NCBI RefSeq assembly: GCF_009183365.2
Contig: NZ_CP068230.1
Location: 1,517,001 to 1,581,000 of the forward strand
DNA length: 64,000 bases
Source of the DNA: Shewanella algae
GTDB lineage: Bacteria; Pseudomonadota; Gammaproteobacteria; Enterobacterales; Shewanellaceae
Direction: 5' to 3'
Positions 53,026 to 62,719 of this stretch are shown here, in pieces. How positions within the stretch are numbered: the stretch's first letter is position 1; the number at the start of each line of letters is the position of its first letter. Below the pieces are notes generated by a model. That model searched no databases. It was given only the letters and a program-made list of their open reading frames with translations, and was not told where the DNA came from. A program made the translations under genes and the position numbers.

Positions 53026-54735
53026 GTGAGCACAGAATTAGTAGCAGGATCCAATGTTTCCGCCGGTGGAACAACGCTGGAAGGGGTCCAACAGGAAAAC
53101 AAGTCGGGTGTATTGGGCTCCCTCGGGGGAGTGGATATGCTGCGGCAGATCACCATGATCCTGGCATTGGCTATCTGTCTGGCTCTGGCGGTATTTGTGA
53201 TGATCTGGGCCCAGGAGCCAGAATATCGGCCACTGGGCAAGATGGATACCCAGGAGATGGTGCAGGTACTCGATGTGCTGGATAAGAACCGGGTACCGTA
53301 CAAGATTGAAGTCGATGTGATCACTGTGCCTGAAGACAAGTATCAGGACGTGAAGATGATGCTGAGCCGCGCCGGCATAGATTCCAGTGCCGAGGCCAAG
53401 GATTATCTGAGCCAGGATTCCGGCTTTGGTGTCAGTCAGCGGATGGAACAGGCCAGGCTGAAGCAGAGTCAGGAGATGAACCTGGCGCGGGCGATTGAAG
53501 AGCTCAATAGTGTCAGCCGTGCCAAGGTGATCCTGGCGCTGCCGAAGGAAAATGTGTTCGCCCGCAATCGCGCCAAACCCAGTGCCACAGTGGTGGTCAA
53601 TACCCGTAGGGGCGGTTTGGGACAGGAAGAAGTTGATGCGATAGTCGATATCGTTGCCTCAGCGGTTCATGGCATGGAACCCAGCCGGGTTACAGTGACA
53701 GACTCCAACGGCCGCTTGCTAAACTCAGGCAGTCAGGATGGGGTATCTGCCCGCGCCAGACGCGAGCTTGAGCTGGTGCAGCAAAAAGAAAACGAATACC
53801 GCACCAAGATTGACTCGATTCTAATGCCGATCCTCGGTCCGGAAAACTTCACTTCCCAGGTGGATGTCAGCATGGACTTCACCGCGGTCGAGCAAACTGC
53901 CAAGCGTTTCAACCCGGATCTGCCATCACTTCGCAGTGAAATGACAGTGGAAAACAACAGCGTTGGTGGCAGCAGTGGCGGCATCCCCGGAGCCCTTTCC
54001 AATCAGCCGCCGATGGAGTCCAATATTCCTGAAAACGCTGCCGATGCCGCAGAAAGCAGCAGTGTTACTTCAGGCAACAGCCATAGGGAAGCGACCCGTA
54101 ATTTTGAGCTGGATACCACCATCAGCCATACCCGTCAGCAGATAGGTGTGGTACGCCGGGTCAGTGTCTCAGTGGCGGTCGACTACAAGGCAGGTGCTGC
54201 CGGTGAAAATGGTCAGGTCGCCAGAGTGCCTCGCACAGGTGAAGAGATGGCCAATATCCGTCGCTTGCTGGAAGGCGCCGTTGGCTTCAGCAGCCAAAGG
54301 GGTGACATGATAGAAGTGGTGACTGTGCCCTTTATGGATCAGCTGGTTGAAGACCTGCCTGAGCCACCTCTGTGGGAGCAGCCCTGGTTCTGGCGGGCGA
54401 TGAAACTCGGCATAGGTGCCTTGGTGATTTTGGTGCTTATCCTGTTCGTGGTGCGTCCCATGCTCAAACGCCTCATCTATCCCGATGGCCAGAATATGCC
54501 GGACGAACCTGCGCTGGGGCACGAGCTGGCAGATATTGAAGATCAGTACGCTGCCGACACCCTGGGTATGCTCAACCGCCCTGAAAGTGAATACAGCTAT
54601 GCCGATGACGGTTCGATTCTGATACCGGATCTGCACAAAGATGATGATATGATTAAGGCCATACGTGCTCTGGTGGCCAATGAACCTGAACTGTCCACCC
54701 AAGTGGTGAAGAACTGGTTGCAAGAAGATGCCTGA
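53026..54735 (+). CDS. fliF: MS-ring protein FliF
   Basis: 569 residues from a GTG at 53026. Transmembrane segment near 44-67 (ITMILALAICLALAVFVMIW), ring-building motifs near 70-230 (for example DQD-SGFGVSQRMEQARLKQ), and a second segment near 460-480. The cytoplasmic C-terminal tail binds FliG. An 8-bp overlap with fliG. Confidence 0.96.
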   Translation: MSTELVAGSNVSAGGTTLEGVQQENKSGVLGSLGGVDMLRQITMILALAICLALAVFVMIWAQEPEYRPLGKMDTQEMVQVLDVLDKNRVPYKIEVDVITVPEDKYQDVKMMLSRAGIDSSAEAKDYLSQDSGFGVSQRMEQARLKQSQEMNLARAIEELNSVSRAKVILALPKENVFARNRAKPSATVVVNTRRGGLGQEEVDAIVDIVASAVHGMEPSRVTVTDSNGRLLNSGSQDGVSARARRELELVQQKENEYRTKIDSILMPILGPENFTSQVDVSMDFTAVEQTAKRFNPDLPSLRSEMTVENNSVGGSSGGIPGALSNQPPMESNIPENAADAAESSSVTSGNSHREATRNFELDTTISHTRQQIGVVRRVSVSVAVDYKAGAAGENGQVARVPRTGEEMANIRRLLEGAVGFSSQRGDMIEVVTVPFMDQLVEDLPEPPLWEQPWFWRAMKLGIGALVILVLILFVVRPMLKRLIYPDGQNMPDEPALGHELADIEDQYAADTLGMLNRPESEYSYADDGSILIPDLHKDDDMIKAIRALVANEPELSTQVVKNWLQEDA

Positions 54736-55771
54736 AAAAAAAGCGGATAAACCAGCCGAGAGCGGCTTCGACGTCAAGAATCTCAACGGGATTGAGAAGA
54801 CCGCCATTTTGTTGCTGAGTCTCAGTGAAGCCGATGCGGCCTCTATTCTCAAACACTTGGAACCCAAACAGGTTCAAAAGGTGGGTATGGCCATGGCGGC
54901 CATGCAGGAGTTCGGCCAGGAGAAGGTGGTTGCGGTTCACAAGCTATTTCTGGATGATATCCAGAAATACTCCTCCATAGGCTTTAACAGCGAAGAGTTT
55001 GTGCGTAAGGCACTGACTACCGCATTGGGTGAAGACAAGGCCGGTAACCTTATCGAGCAGATTGTCATGGGCAGCGGCGCCAAAGGCCTCGACTCGCTCA
55101 AGTGGATGGACGCCAGACAGGTGGCGACTATTATCCAGAACGAACACCCGCAGATCCAAACCATTGTTTTGTCCTATCTTGAACCGGATCAGGCGGCGGA
55201 AATCTTTGCCCAGTTCCCGGAAAACACCCGTCTCGATTTGATGATGCGTATCGCCAACCTCGAAGAGGTGCAACCTGCAGCACTGCAGGAGCTGAACGAC
55301 ATCATGGAGAAACAGTTTGCCGGTCAGGGTGGCGCCCAGGCCGCCAAGATGGGTGGCTTGAAGGCCGCTGCCAACATTATGAACTACCTGGATACCGGGG
55401 TGGAGAGCCAACTGATGGAAACTCTGCGCGAGTCCGACGAAGAGATGGCGCAGCAGATCCAGGACTTGATGTTCGTGTTCGAAAACCTGATCGATGTCGA
55501 CGACCGTGGCATTCAGACGCTGCTTCGGGAAGTGCAGCAGGATGTACTGATGAAGGCGCTCAAGGGCGCCGACGAGCCACTGAAGGAGAAGATCCTCGGC
55601 AATATGTCCAAACGTGCCGCCGAATTGCTGCGTGACGATCTCGAGGCCATGGGGCCAATTCGTATCAGCGAAGTGGAAGTGGCCCAGAAAGAGATATTGT
55701 CCATCGCCCGTCGCTTGTCCGATGCCGGAGAGATTATGCTCGGCGGCGGCGGCAGTGAAGAATTCCTCTGA
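54728..55771 (+). CDS. fliG: Flagellar motor switch protein FliG
   Basis: 347 residues, N-terminal FliF-binding part, middle EHPQIQTIVLSYLEPDQAAE near 138-157, and C-terminal torque helix region with DDLEAMGPIRISEVEVAQKE. Ends with EEFL. Confidence 0.97.
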   Translation: MPEKKADKPAESGFDVKNLNGIEKTAILLLSLSEADAASILKHLEPKQVQKVGMAMAAMQEFGQEKVVAVHKLFLDDIQKYSSIGFNSEEFVRKALTTALGEDKAGNLIEQIVMGSGAKGLDSLKWMDARQVATIIQNEHPQIQTIVLSYLEPDQAAEIFAQFPENTRLDLMMRIANLEEVQPAALQELNDIMEKQFAGQGGAQAAKMGGLKAAANIMNYLDTGVESQLMETLRESDEEMAQQIQDLMFVFENLIDVDDRGIQTLLREVQQDVLMKALKGADEPLKEKILGNMSKRAAELLRDDLEAMGPIRISEVEVAQKEILSIARRLSDAGEIMLGGGGSEEFL

Positions 55772-55784
55772 CAGGCGAGTTTGA

Positions 55785-56759
55785 ATGACAGACAAAAAGG
55801 TGTCCCACAACATTTTGCCGCCGGATGAAGCGGACGAGTTTGTTAATTGGCAGTTGCCCGATGTGGGTGACGCCATGCCGCTTAAGCCGAGTAATCTGTT
55901 TGGCTATAAGCCTGGACGCATAGAGCCCAAGGCCGCCGAAGAGGCTGTATCACCACCGACTTTGGCTGAAATCGAATCTATCCGCGAGCAAGCCGAGCAG
56001 GAAGGTTTTGCCGAAGGCAAGGAACAAGGGCTGGCCAAAGGCCTGGAGGAAGGCCGTCTTCAGGGCTTGGAACAGGGGCACAGTGAAGGTTTTGCCCAGG
56101 GGCTTGAGCAAGGCCGGGAAGAAGGCTTGCAACAGGCCGCCGCCATGATAGAGCGTTTCGATGCCTTGCTTGCTCAGTTCGAGGCGCCGCTGGCGCTGCT
56201 GGATACCCAGATAGAAGAATCGTTACTGACCTTGGTCGGCACTTTGGCGCGCAACCTCATAGCCCATGAGCTGAAGACCCACCCGGAACATATACTGGCG
56301 GCGCTCAGGCAAGGGATAGATGCCCTGCCACTCAAAGAGCAGAAAGTGAATCTGCGTTTGCACCCGGAAGATATGGCTTTGGTCAGCGAGCTCTACGGTG
56401 AAGAGCAACTGACACGTAACCGCTGGACACTGGAAGCCGATCCCGGCCTCAATCGTGGCGATTGTGTGGTGGACAGCCAACGCTCGCAAGTGGATATGCG
56501 TCTGGAAACCCGTTTGGAAGGGGTGTTTGCCAATCTTGAAGCCGAACAATCCATGTTGGCGAAAAAGGCCGCCCAGCAGCAGGCCGCAATAGACGATAGG
56601 CCAAGCCCACCGCCACAGGACAGCGAGCAGGAGCAAACGCTTGCAGATGAACAAACAGCCGCAGTGACCGACAAGGCCGAGACCGCAAGCCAAGAGGGCG
56701 AACAGCCCAGCGAAGGAGACACTCATGATGCAGCAGCGCCGAAGCCAACTGCTGAGTGA
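55785..56759 (+). CDS. fliH: Flagellar export ATPase regulator FliH
   Basis: 324 residues, longer than enteric FliH. Eleven glycines at strict four-residue spacing, from G74 to G114 (Gxxx repeats), form the known FliH helical segment. C-terminal V-ATPase-E-like part near 130-260; an extra Glu/Gln/Ala tail extends from about 260. It overlaps fliI by 35 bp. Confidence 0.92.
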   Translation: MTDKKVSHNILPPDEADEFVNWQLPDVGDAMPLKPSNLFGYKPGRIEPKAAEEAVSPPTLAEIESIREQAEQEGFAEGKEQGLAKGLEEGRLQGLEQGHSEGFAQGLEQGREEGLQQAAAMIERFDALLAQFEAPLALLDTQIEESLLTLVGTLARNLIAHELKTHPEHILAALRQGIDALPLKEQKVNLRLHPEDMALVSELYGEEQLTRNRWTLEADPGLNRGDCVVDSQRSQVDMRLETRLEGVFANLEAEQSMLAKKAAQQQAAIDDRPSPPPQDSEQEQTLADEQTAAVTDKAETASQEGEQPSEGDTHDAAAPKPTAE

Positions 56760-58068
56760 ACTCAAACACTTGGCCGAAAAGCAGGCGCCGTTTCAAGCGG
56801 TTGCCAGCGGCCAGTTGGTGCGGGTGGTTGGCCTGACATTGGAAGCCAGTGGTTGCCGGGCGCCGGTCGGCAGTCTCTGTGCCATAGATACCATGGCGGG
56901 TAAGCTTATTGCCGAGGTGATAGGTTTTGACGATGAGCTATTGTATCTGATGCCGGTGGAAGAACTCAGGGGCGTGCTCCCCGGAGCCAAAGTGATGCCG
57001 CTCGGTGAGCAAACCGGGCTCAGCGTCGGTTTGAGTCTTCTTGGTCGGGTGCTGGACGGTAATGGCCAGCCGCTCGATGGTATGGGCGCCCTGCATACAG
57101 ACGAACAAGCCTCGCGCCACAGCCCGGCAATCAATCCCTTGGCCAGACGGGCGATTACCGAACCGCTCGATGTAGGCGTCAGAGCCATCAACGCAATGCT
57201 TACCGTGGGCAAGGGCCAACGTATGGGGCTCTTTGCTGGCTCCGGCGTGGGTAAGAGTGTGCTCCTTGGCATGATGACCCGCGGCACTACGGCCGACATT
57301 ATTGTGGTTGGCTTGGTGGGGGAGCGTGGCCGGGAGGTGAAAGAGTTTATCGAAGAGATCCTGGGCGCCGAGGGGCGGGCCCGCTCTGTGGTCATAGCCG
57401 CCCCGGCCGATACCTCCCCCTTGATGCGCCTTCGCGCCTGCGAAACCTCGACTCGGATAGCCGAGTATTTTCGCGATCTCGGCTATGACGTCCTGCTGTT
57501 AATGGATAGCCTGACCCGTTACGCCCAGGCGCAGCGGGAAATCGCCCTGGCGGTCGGTGAGCCGCCGGCAACCAAGGGGTATCCGCCTTCAGTATTTGCC
57601 AAGTTGCCCCGTTTGGTGGAGCGCGCCGGTAATGGCGGTGAAGGGCAGGGCTCGATCACTGCCTTCTATACTGTGCTTACCGAAGGGGACGATCAGCAAG
57701 ATCCCATTGCCGATGCCTCGCGGGCCATTTTGGACGGTCACATAGTGTTGTCACGGGCCTTGGCCGACTCAGGGCATTATCCGGCGATAGACATTGAAGC
57801 TTCGATCAGTCGGGTGGCACCTATGGTGATAAGCGAGGCGCACCTGGAAGCGATGCGGCGCGTCAAGCAGGTTTATTCGCTCTATCAACAAAACCGGGAT
57901 CTGATCTCCATTGGTGCCTATTCCCAAGGCTCGGATCCGCGTATCGACAACGCCATACGCCTGCAACCCGCCATGAACGCCTTTTTGCGGCAGGGGATGC
58001 GCGATGCCATTAGTTTCAGCGATTGCCAGCAAATGTTGGGGCAGCTTGCTGCCCAATGTAAGGTGTAA
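56725..58068 (+). CDS. fliI: Flagellum-specific export ATPase FliI
   Basis: 447 residues from ATG 56725 (GAAGGAGA upstream). P-loop AGSGVGKS (171-178), Walker B VLLLMDSLTRYAQAQREI near 253-270. F1-beta-like hexamer at the export gate. Followed by a 122-bp non-coding space before fliJ, unusual inside this dense operon. Confidence 0.96.
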   Translation: MMQQRRSQLLSELKHLAEKQAPFQAVASGQLVRVVGLTLEASGCRAPVGSLCAIDTMAGKLIAEVIGFDDELLYLMPVEELRGVLPGAKVMPLGEQTGLSVGLSLLGRVLDGNGQPLDGMGALHTDEQASRHSPAINPLARRAITEPLDVGVRAINAMLTVGKGQRMGLFAGSGVGKSVLLGMMTRGTTADIIVVGLVGERGREVKEFIEEILGAEGRARSVVIAAPADTSPLMRLRACETSTRIAEYFRDLGYDVLLLMDSLTRYAQAQREIALAVGEPPATKGYPPSVFAKLPRLVERAGNGGEGQGSITAFYTVLTEGDDQQDPIADASRAILDGHIVLSRALADSGHYPAIDIEASISRVAPMVISEAHLEAMRRVKQVYSLYQQNRDLISIGAYSQGSDPRIDNAIRLQPAMNAFLRQGMRDAISFSDCQQMLGQLAAQCKV

Positions 58069-58190
58069 TGCCATTCAGTGCGGGAGTTTGCGTGCTCGAC
58101 AAAAATGCAGTGACAATAGGGGAGCCTGATCTCAATAGAGCGCCGGGTTAAGGCCCGTAAGGCAGGCAATTTTAAGGAATAATACTACAG

Positions 58191-58640
58191 ATGGCGAAAC
58201 CCGATCCTTTGCACACAGTGTTGAAACTGGCGGTCGAAGCCGAAGAGCAGGCAGCATTGCAGCTTAAAGCCGCGCAAATGGAATGCCAGAGGCGTAAATC
58301 TCAGCTGCAGGCGCTGCAGGAATACCGTCTCGACTATATGAAGCAACTCGATGCCCAGCAGGGGCAGAGCATTGGCGCCTCCTATTACCAGCAGTTTCAT
58401 CGATTTGTGCGTCAGGTAGATGATGCCATAGGGCAACAACTTGCCGTGGTCGCCGAGGCCGATAAGCAGCGGGCCTATAGACAGCAACATTGGCTGGAGA
58501 AGCAGCAAAAGCGTAAGGCGGTGGAGATGTTGTTGGAGAAAAAAGCCCTGCAGGCCGAAGCCAAAGCCGCCAAACAGGAGCAGAAACTCATCGATGAGTT
58601 TGCTTCCCAGCAGTTTTTCCGTCGCAAGCTCAACCATTGA
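58191..58640 (+). CDS. fliJ: Flagellar export chaperone FliJ
   Basis: 149 residues, a long antiparallel coiled coil rich in Gln, Lys, Ala and Glu. Escorts chaperones and plugs the FliI ring. Last gene before the fliK sigma-54 promoter. Confidence 0.9.
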   Translation: MAKPDPLHTVLKLAVEAEEQAALQLKAAQMECQRRKSQLQALQEYRLDYMKQLDAQQGQSIGASYYQQFHRFVRQVDDAIGQQLAVVAEADKQRAYRQQHWLEKQQKRKAVEMLLEKKALQAEAKAAKQEQKLIDEFASQQFFRRKLNH

Positions 58641-58697
58641 GCCCATTCCGACATCCATTCCCGGACAATTCCTTAATATTCATTCTATATTTTTTAT

Positions 58698-58713
58698 TGG
58701 CGTGAATTTTGCT
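58698..58713 (+). promoter_or_regulatory. Sigma-54 promoter of the fliK operon
   Basis: TGGCGTGAATTTTGCT fits TGGCAC-N5-TTGCW with two -24 mismatches (GT for AC). 75-90 bp before fliK. Confidence 0.8.
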
Positions 58714-58787
58714 TTGTTTGAGACAGAGACATTAATTCTGACTCGGCCTATCTTTATCTATTGAGGGCCTAGGTGCTGGAGGAAGGC

Positions 58788-60311
58788 ATGCAGCAGTTAT
58801 CCAATATCCTGATCGGCAATGCGGGCGGCAAGGGAGTTTCTGCCACAGATGCACTACAATCTACTGATAACGAAGCTTTTTTCGCCGCTTATCAACAGGC
58901 GCAGGCTAAGTTCTCGTTCGACTCGCAAGGCGCCAAGCCGGGATTTACCGGTGGCAGTCTTATCAGAGAAGGTGCCCAAGCTGAGCAGGCCGTCGATGTC
59001 TCGCTTATTCTGGGGCAAATAGCCATGGGCAAGAAATTGCCGTCTGAAGACGGCACCATAGTCACCGAAGTGGATGAGGTGAGCCTGCTGAAACAGATTG
59101 CCGCTCTCACCGGGCTCAAAGAAGATGAGATCAAGGCCATGTCTCCCGAAGAGCAGATGAAGCTCTTGGAAAACCTCAAGCAGGGGAGTGCCGAGCTTGG
59201 CATGGTAGTGACAGATAGTCTGGAAGGCGCAGAGGTGATTGCCGCTGACGAAGGCGACGAGAGTGAACAAGACAGTGCCAAACTGGCCGATACTGATGAG
59301 AAAGCGGCAAGCAAAGGCGATAGCAAAGCAGAGGATGAAACTATAGATGCTCCTTTGCTGGCTCTCGACAAGGCGGCTGCAACAGCGGAAAAGGCCAAGT
59401 CTCAGGAAGGCGAGCAACAAATGGGTTGGCCGGATGCTGATAAGTCAGCGCGTAAGGCGGCGACTCAGGATGGTATGGCTGCTGTGGTTCGTGAAGCTGT
59501 GCTCAATGCCGCTGAGGAAAAGAGTGACAAGATCTTGGCGCAAAGCGCAATTGCCGAGAAGGCCAAGACAGATACTGCCGGCAACTTGGGGGCTGCGGTG
59601 GCCGCGGCGGCAACGTCTGTTGGCGCTGACGGCAAGAGTGACAAAGCTACGGCCAAGGATGTTCTCGCCAGCTTACTTAAGGCTGAGGTGAAAGGTACTC
59701 AGACTGCTGCCGAGGTACGAAGCCCTGTGAGTGACGCCATACATCAGGCGCTCAAGGGCGATGCGGCATCAACCCAGACAGATATCAGCCCATTTCAGCA
59801 ACAGCTGCATCAACAAGGATTGCAGACTCCCCAGAGGGGAGAGATGGCCCAATATCAACTGTCATTGAGGCAGGGAATAGAGCAATCACTGCAAACCGCC
59901 GATATGGTGCAGCGTTTTGCCCCCGTGATGCGGCAGCAGTTGATTACCATGGTCAGTAATGGCGTGCAGCAGGCTGAGATTCGTCTCGACCCACCAGAGC
60001 TTGGAGCCATGATGGTCAGGGTTCAGGTGCATGGTGATCAGACTCAGGTGCAGTTCCATGTCACCCAACCACAAACCCGGGATATGCTGGAACAGGCCAT
60101 GCCCAGATTGAGAGAAATGCTGCAGGAGCAGGGAATGAACCTGGCCGATAGCCACATCTCTCAAGGTGGTCGGGAGCAAGGCGAGCAGCAAGGTGGCAAT
60201 GGCGGTGGTTTTGCCCAAGAGGGTGCCAATGGTGAAATTTCCGCCGAAGAAACGGCACAAAGCACAAATCACACAACAAGTTATGGCTCGGGTATAGATT
60301 ATTACGCCTGA
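58788..60311 (+). CDS. fliK: Flagellar hook-length control protein FliK
   Basis: 507 residues from ATG 58788, preceded by GGAGGAAGG; a GTG at 58773 is an alternative that adds five residues. Long Ala/Glu/Asp/Lys-rich disordered middle (about 130-300), and C-terminal FliK domain with AEIRLDPPELGAMMVRVQVH near 400-419 and LREMLQEQGMNLADSHIS. It measures hook length and switches export specificity. Confidence 0.93.
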   Translation: MQQLSNILIGNAGGKGVSATDALQSTDNEAFFAAYQQAQAKFSFDSQGAKPGFTGGSLIREGAQAEQAVDVSLILGQIAMGKKLPSEDGTIVTEVDEVSLLKQIAALTGLKEDEIKAMSPEEQMKLLENLKQGSAELGMVVTDSLEGAEVIAADEGDESEQDSAKLADTDEKAASKGDSKAEDETIDAPLLALDKAAATAEKAKSQEGEQQMGWPDADKSARKAATQDGMAAVVREAVLNAAEEKSDKILAQSAIAEKAKTDTAGNLGAAVAAAATSVGADGKSDKATAKDVLASLLKAEVKGTQTAAEVRSPVSDAIHQALKGDAASTQTDISPFQQQLHQQGLQTPQRGEMAQYQLSLRQGIEQSLQTADMVQRFAPVMRQQLITMVSNGVQQAEIRLDPPELGAMMVRVQVHGDQTQVQFHVTQPQTRDMLEQAMPRLREMLQEQGMNLADSHISQGGREQGEQQGGNGGGFAQEGANGEISAEETAQSTNHTTSYGSGIDYYA

Positions 60312-60377
60312 GCAGGTAACCTATAGGGATGGTATTTTTCCGCGGGCATTGCGGTTGATTAAGGGAAAGGGTAGAGA

Positions 60378-60902
60378 ATGGCAGAGCAAGAAGAGCTTGA
60401 GCTGCAAGAGGCGCCGGCGCCCAAAAGCAAAAAGAAACTCTTTATCTTCGGCGGCATTGGTTTGGTGGTGTTGCTGCTGGTCGGTGCTGGCTTGTGGTTT
60501 TTCCTGGGCGGTTCAGATGACACTGCGGTCGATGCGGCCGAAGGTGAGCAGGTAACCGAAGAAGCTCAGGCCAATAACAGCAGGGAAGCCTTCTATGTGG
60601 CCATGCCCAGACCATTTCTGTTCAATCTGCCGGGGGCCAACCGTTCCAGGCTGGTGGAGATAAAGGTACAGCTCATGGTGCGTGGCAGTGACGACGATGT
60701 CACTCTCAAGAAGCATATTCCCTTGATTGAAGATGCACTGCTGACCACTTTCAGCGGTGCCGATGTTGAAAAGCTCAGCAGCCAGGCAGGCAAGGATGAG
60801 CTCAGACAGTTAGCGCTGCTCAATGTACAAAACACACTGCAACCGGTTACCGGCCGTAAAGTCGTTGAGAAAGTGCTGTTCACCGGCTTTGTGATGCAGT
60901 AA
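60378..60902 (+). CDS. fliL: Flagellar basal-body-associated protein FliL
   Basis: 174 residues: short cytoplasmic head, one transmembrane segment near 24-42, and periplasmic stomatin-like domain with KVQLMVRGSDDDV near 94-106. It steadies the stator. Starts 66 bp after fliK. Confidence 0.94.
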   Translation: MAEQEELELQEAPAPKSKKKLFIFGGIGLVVLLLVGAGLWFFLGGSDDTAVDAAEGEQVTEEAQANNSREAFYVAMPRPFLFNLPGANRSRLVEIKVQLMVRGSDDDVTLKKHIPLIEDALLTTFSGADVEKLSSQAGKDELRQLALLNVQNTLQPVTGRKVVEKVLFTGFVMQ

Positions 60903-60928
60903 CAGGGACAAGAGGCGAAGGCAATATC

Positions 60929-61957
60929 GTGAGTGATTTATTAAGCCAAGACGAAATTGATGCGCTGCTTCATGGCGTGGACGACGTCGAAGAAGAGGAT
61001 GCCCAGGAGTCGGGACACGACGCCCAATCCTATGACTTTTCTTCACAGGATCGTATCGTCCGTGGCCGGATGCCGACCCTGGAAATTGTCAACGAGCGCT
61101 TTGCCCGTCACCTGCGGATCAGCATGTTCAACATGATGCGCCGGGCAGCCGAAGTCTCCATTAACGGCGTGCAAATGCTCAAGTTTGGTGAGTATGTGCA
61201 CACTCTGTTTGTGCCCACCAGTTTGAATATGGTGCGCTTCAGTCCACTCAAGGGGACGGCGCTGATTACCATGGAAGCCAGATTGGTGTTTATTCTGGTG
61301 GATAACTTCTTTGGTGGCGATGGTCGCTTCCATGCCAAGATCGAAGGGCGGGAATTTACCCCGACAGAGCGGCGCATAGTACAGCTGTTGCTGAAGATTA
61401 TCTTTGAAGATTACAAAGATGCCTGGGCGCCTGTGATGGATGTCGAATTCGACTATCTGGATTCAGAAGTTAACCCGGCGATGGCCAACATTGTCAGCCC
61501 GACCGAAGTGGTAGTGGTCAACTCTTTCCATATTGAAGTGGACGGCGGCGGTGGCGATTTTCACATTACCATGCCCTATTCTATGATTGAACCCATCCGG
61601 GAACTGCTGGACGCCGGGGTTCAAAGCGATAAGCAAGATACCGATATGCGCTGGTCTCAGGCGCTGAAAGACGAGATCATGGATGTCGAAGTGGGGCTGG
61701 ATGCACGTCTGCTTGAAAAAGAGATGACTCTCAGGGAAGTAATGGAGTTCAAGGCCGGTGATGTGATCCCGGTTGAGTTGCCTGAGCATATAGTGATGAA
61801 GATTGAGGACTTGCCTACCTACAGATGTAAGCTGGGGCGGGTAAGGGAAAACCTGGCGCTGAAGATCTGCGACAAGATCCCGCGTCCGGAAACGGTCAAG
61901 ACCGAACTGCAGCTGGTAACCCGCAAGGGTAAATCCAAGGATATCTCGGATATATAA
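60929..61957 (+). CDS. fliM: Flagellar motor switch protein FliM
   Basis: 342 residues from GTG 60929. N-terminal SDLLSQDEIDALLHGVDD is the CheY-P binding peptide, then GGDGRFHAKIEGREFTPTER near 129-148, and a C-terminal SpoA-type part near 255-325. Confidence 0.97.
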   Translation: MSDLLSQDEIDALLHGVDDVEEEDAQESGHDAQSYDFSSQDRIVRGRMPTLEIVNERFARHLRISMFNMMRRAAEVSINGVQMLKFGEYVHTLFVPTSLNMVRFSPLKGTALITMEARLVFILVDNFFGGDGRFHAKIEGREFTPTERRIVQLLLKIIFEDYKDAWAPVMDVEFDYLDSEVNPAMANIVSPTEVVVVNSFHIEVDGGGGDFHITMPYSMIEPIRELLDAGVQSDKQDTDMRWSQALKDEIMDVEVGLDARLLEKEMTLREVMEFKAGDVIPVELPEHIVMKIEDLPTYRCKLGRVRENLALKICDKIPRPETVKTELQLVTRKGKSKDISDI

Positions 61958-61968
61958 GGTGATAGAGA

Positions 61969-62349
61969 ATGAGTACTGAAGAGATGGACGATTGGGCTGC
62001 CGCCATGGCCGAGCAGGCTGAAGAGGAGGCCAAGGCGGTTGATTTGGATGAGCTCAAGAGCGATGCCAAACCCTTGTCTGAAGAGGAAGCCGCCAAACTG
62101 GATACCATTTTGGATATCCCCGTGACTATCTCCATGGAGGTGGGGCGCAGTTTTATCAGTATCCGCAATCTGTTGCAGCTCAACCAGGGCTCGGTAGTGG
62201 AGCTGGATAGAGTCGCCGGTGAACCTCTGGATGTGATGGTCAATGGCACCTTGATTGCCCACGGCGAAGTGGTAGTGGTCAACGACAAGTTCGGTATTCG
62301 TCTGACGGATGTGATAAGCCAGACCGAACGTATCAAGAAACTCAAATAA
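61969..62349 (+). CDS. fliN: Flagellar motor switch protein FliN
   Basis: 126 residues: an acidic N-terminal region, then the SpoA domain with ILDIPVTISMEVGRS near 43-57 and LDVMVNGTLIAHGEVVVVND near 83-102. Confidence 0.97.
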   Translation: MSTEEMDDWAAAMAEQAEEEAKAVDLDELKSDAKPLSEEEAAKLDTILDIPVTISMEVGRSFISIRNLLQLNQGSVVELDRVAGEPLDVMVNGTLIAHGEVVVVNDKFGIRLTDVISQTERIKKLK

Positions 62350-62353
62350 GCCG

Positions 62354-62719
62354 GTGGCCATGACTCAAACGACGACCCAGGCGGCAACCGCCTTGACTCA
62401 CGACGGTGGCAGCAGCCTGGCGACCATGGCCAGCATGATGGGCGGGCTTATTCTGGTGCTGGCGTTGATTTTTGTGCTGGCCTATCTGGTGAAACGCCTC
62501 AATCTGGTGCCGGGCAGCCAATCGGCGATCAAGACGCTGGCAGTTACCCCGCTTGGGCAGAAAGAGAAGCTGGTATTGGTGGAACTGGATGGGCAGCAAT
62601 ACCTGCTGGGAGTCACTGCGGCGCAAGTCTCTTTGGTAGATAAGCTGGAGCGGCCGGTGACCATAGACAATGAGAGCTTCGCCGCCAAGCTCAGGCAGGC
62701 CAGGGTGAAACCATCATGA
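62354..62719 (+). CDS. fliO: Flagellar export gate protein FliO
   Basis: 121 residues from GTG 62354 (ATG at 62360 also possible). One transmembrane segment near 29-50, then a FliO cytoplasmic domain (PLGQKEKLVLVELDGQQYLL). It stabilises FliP during assembly. ATGA overlap with fliP. Confidence 0.9.
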   Translation: MAMTQTTTQAATALTHDGGSSLATMASMMGGLILVLALIFVLAYLVKRLNLVPGSQSAIKTLAVTPLGQKEKLVLVELDGQQYLLGVTAAQVSLVDKLERPVTIDNESFAAKLRQARVKPS

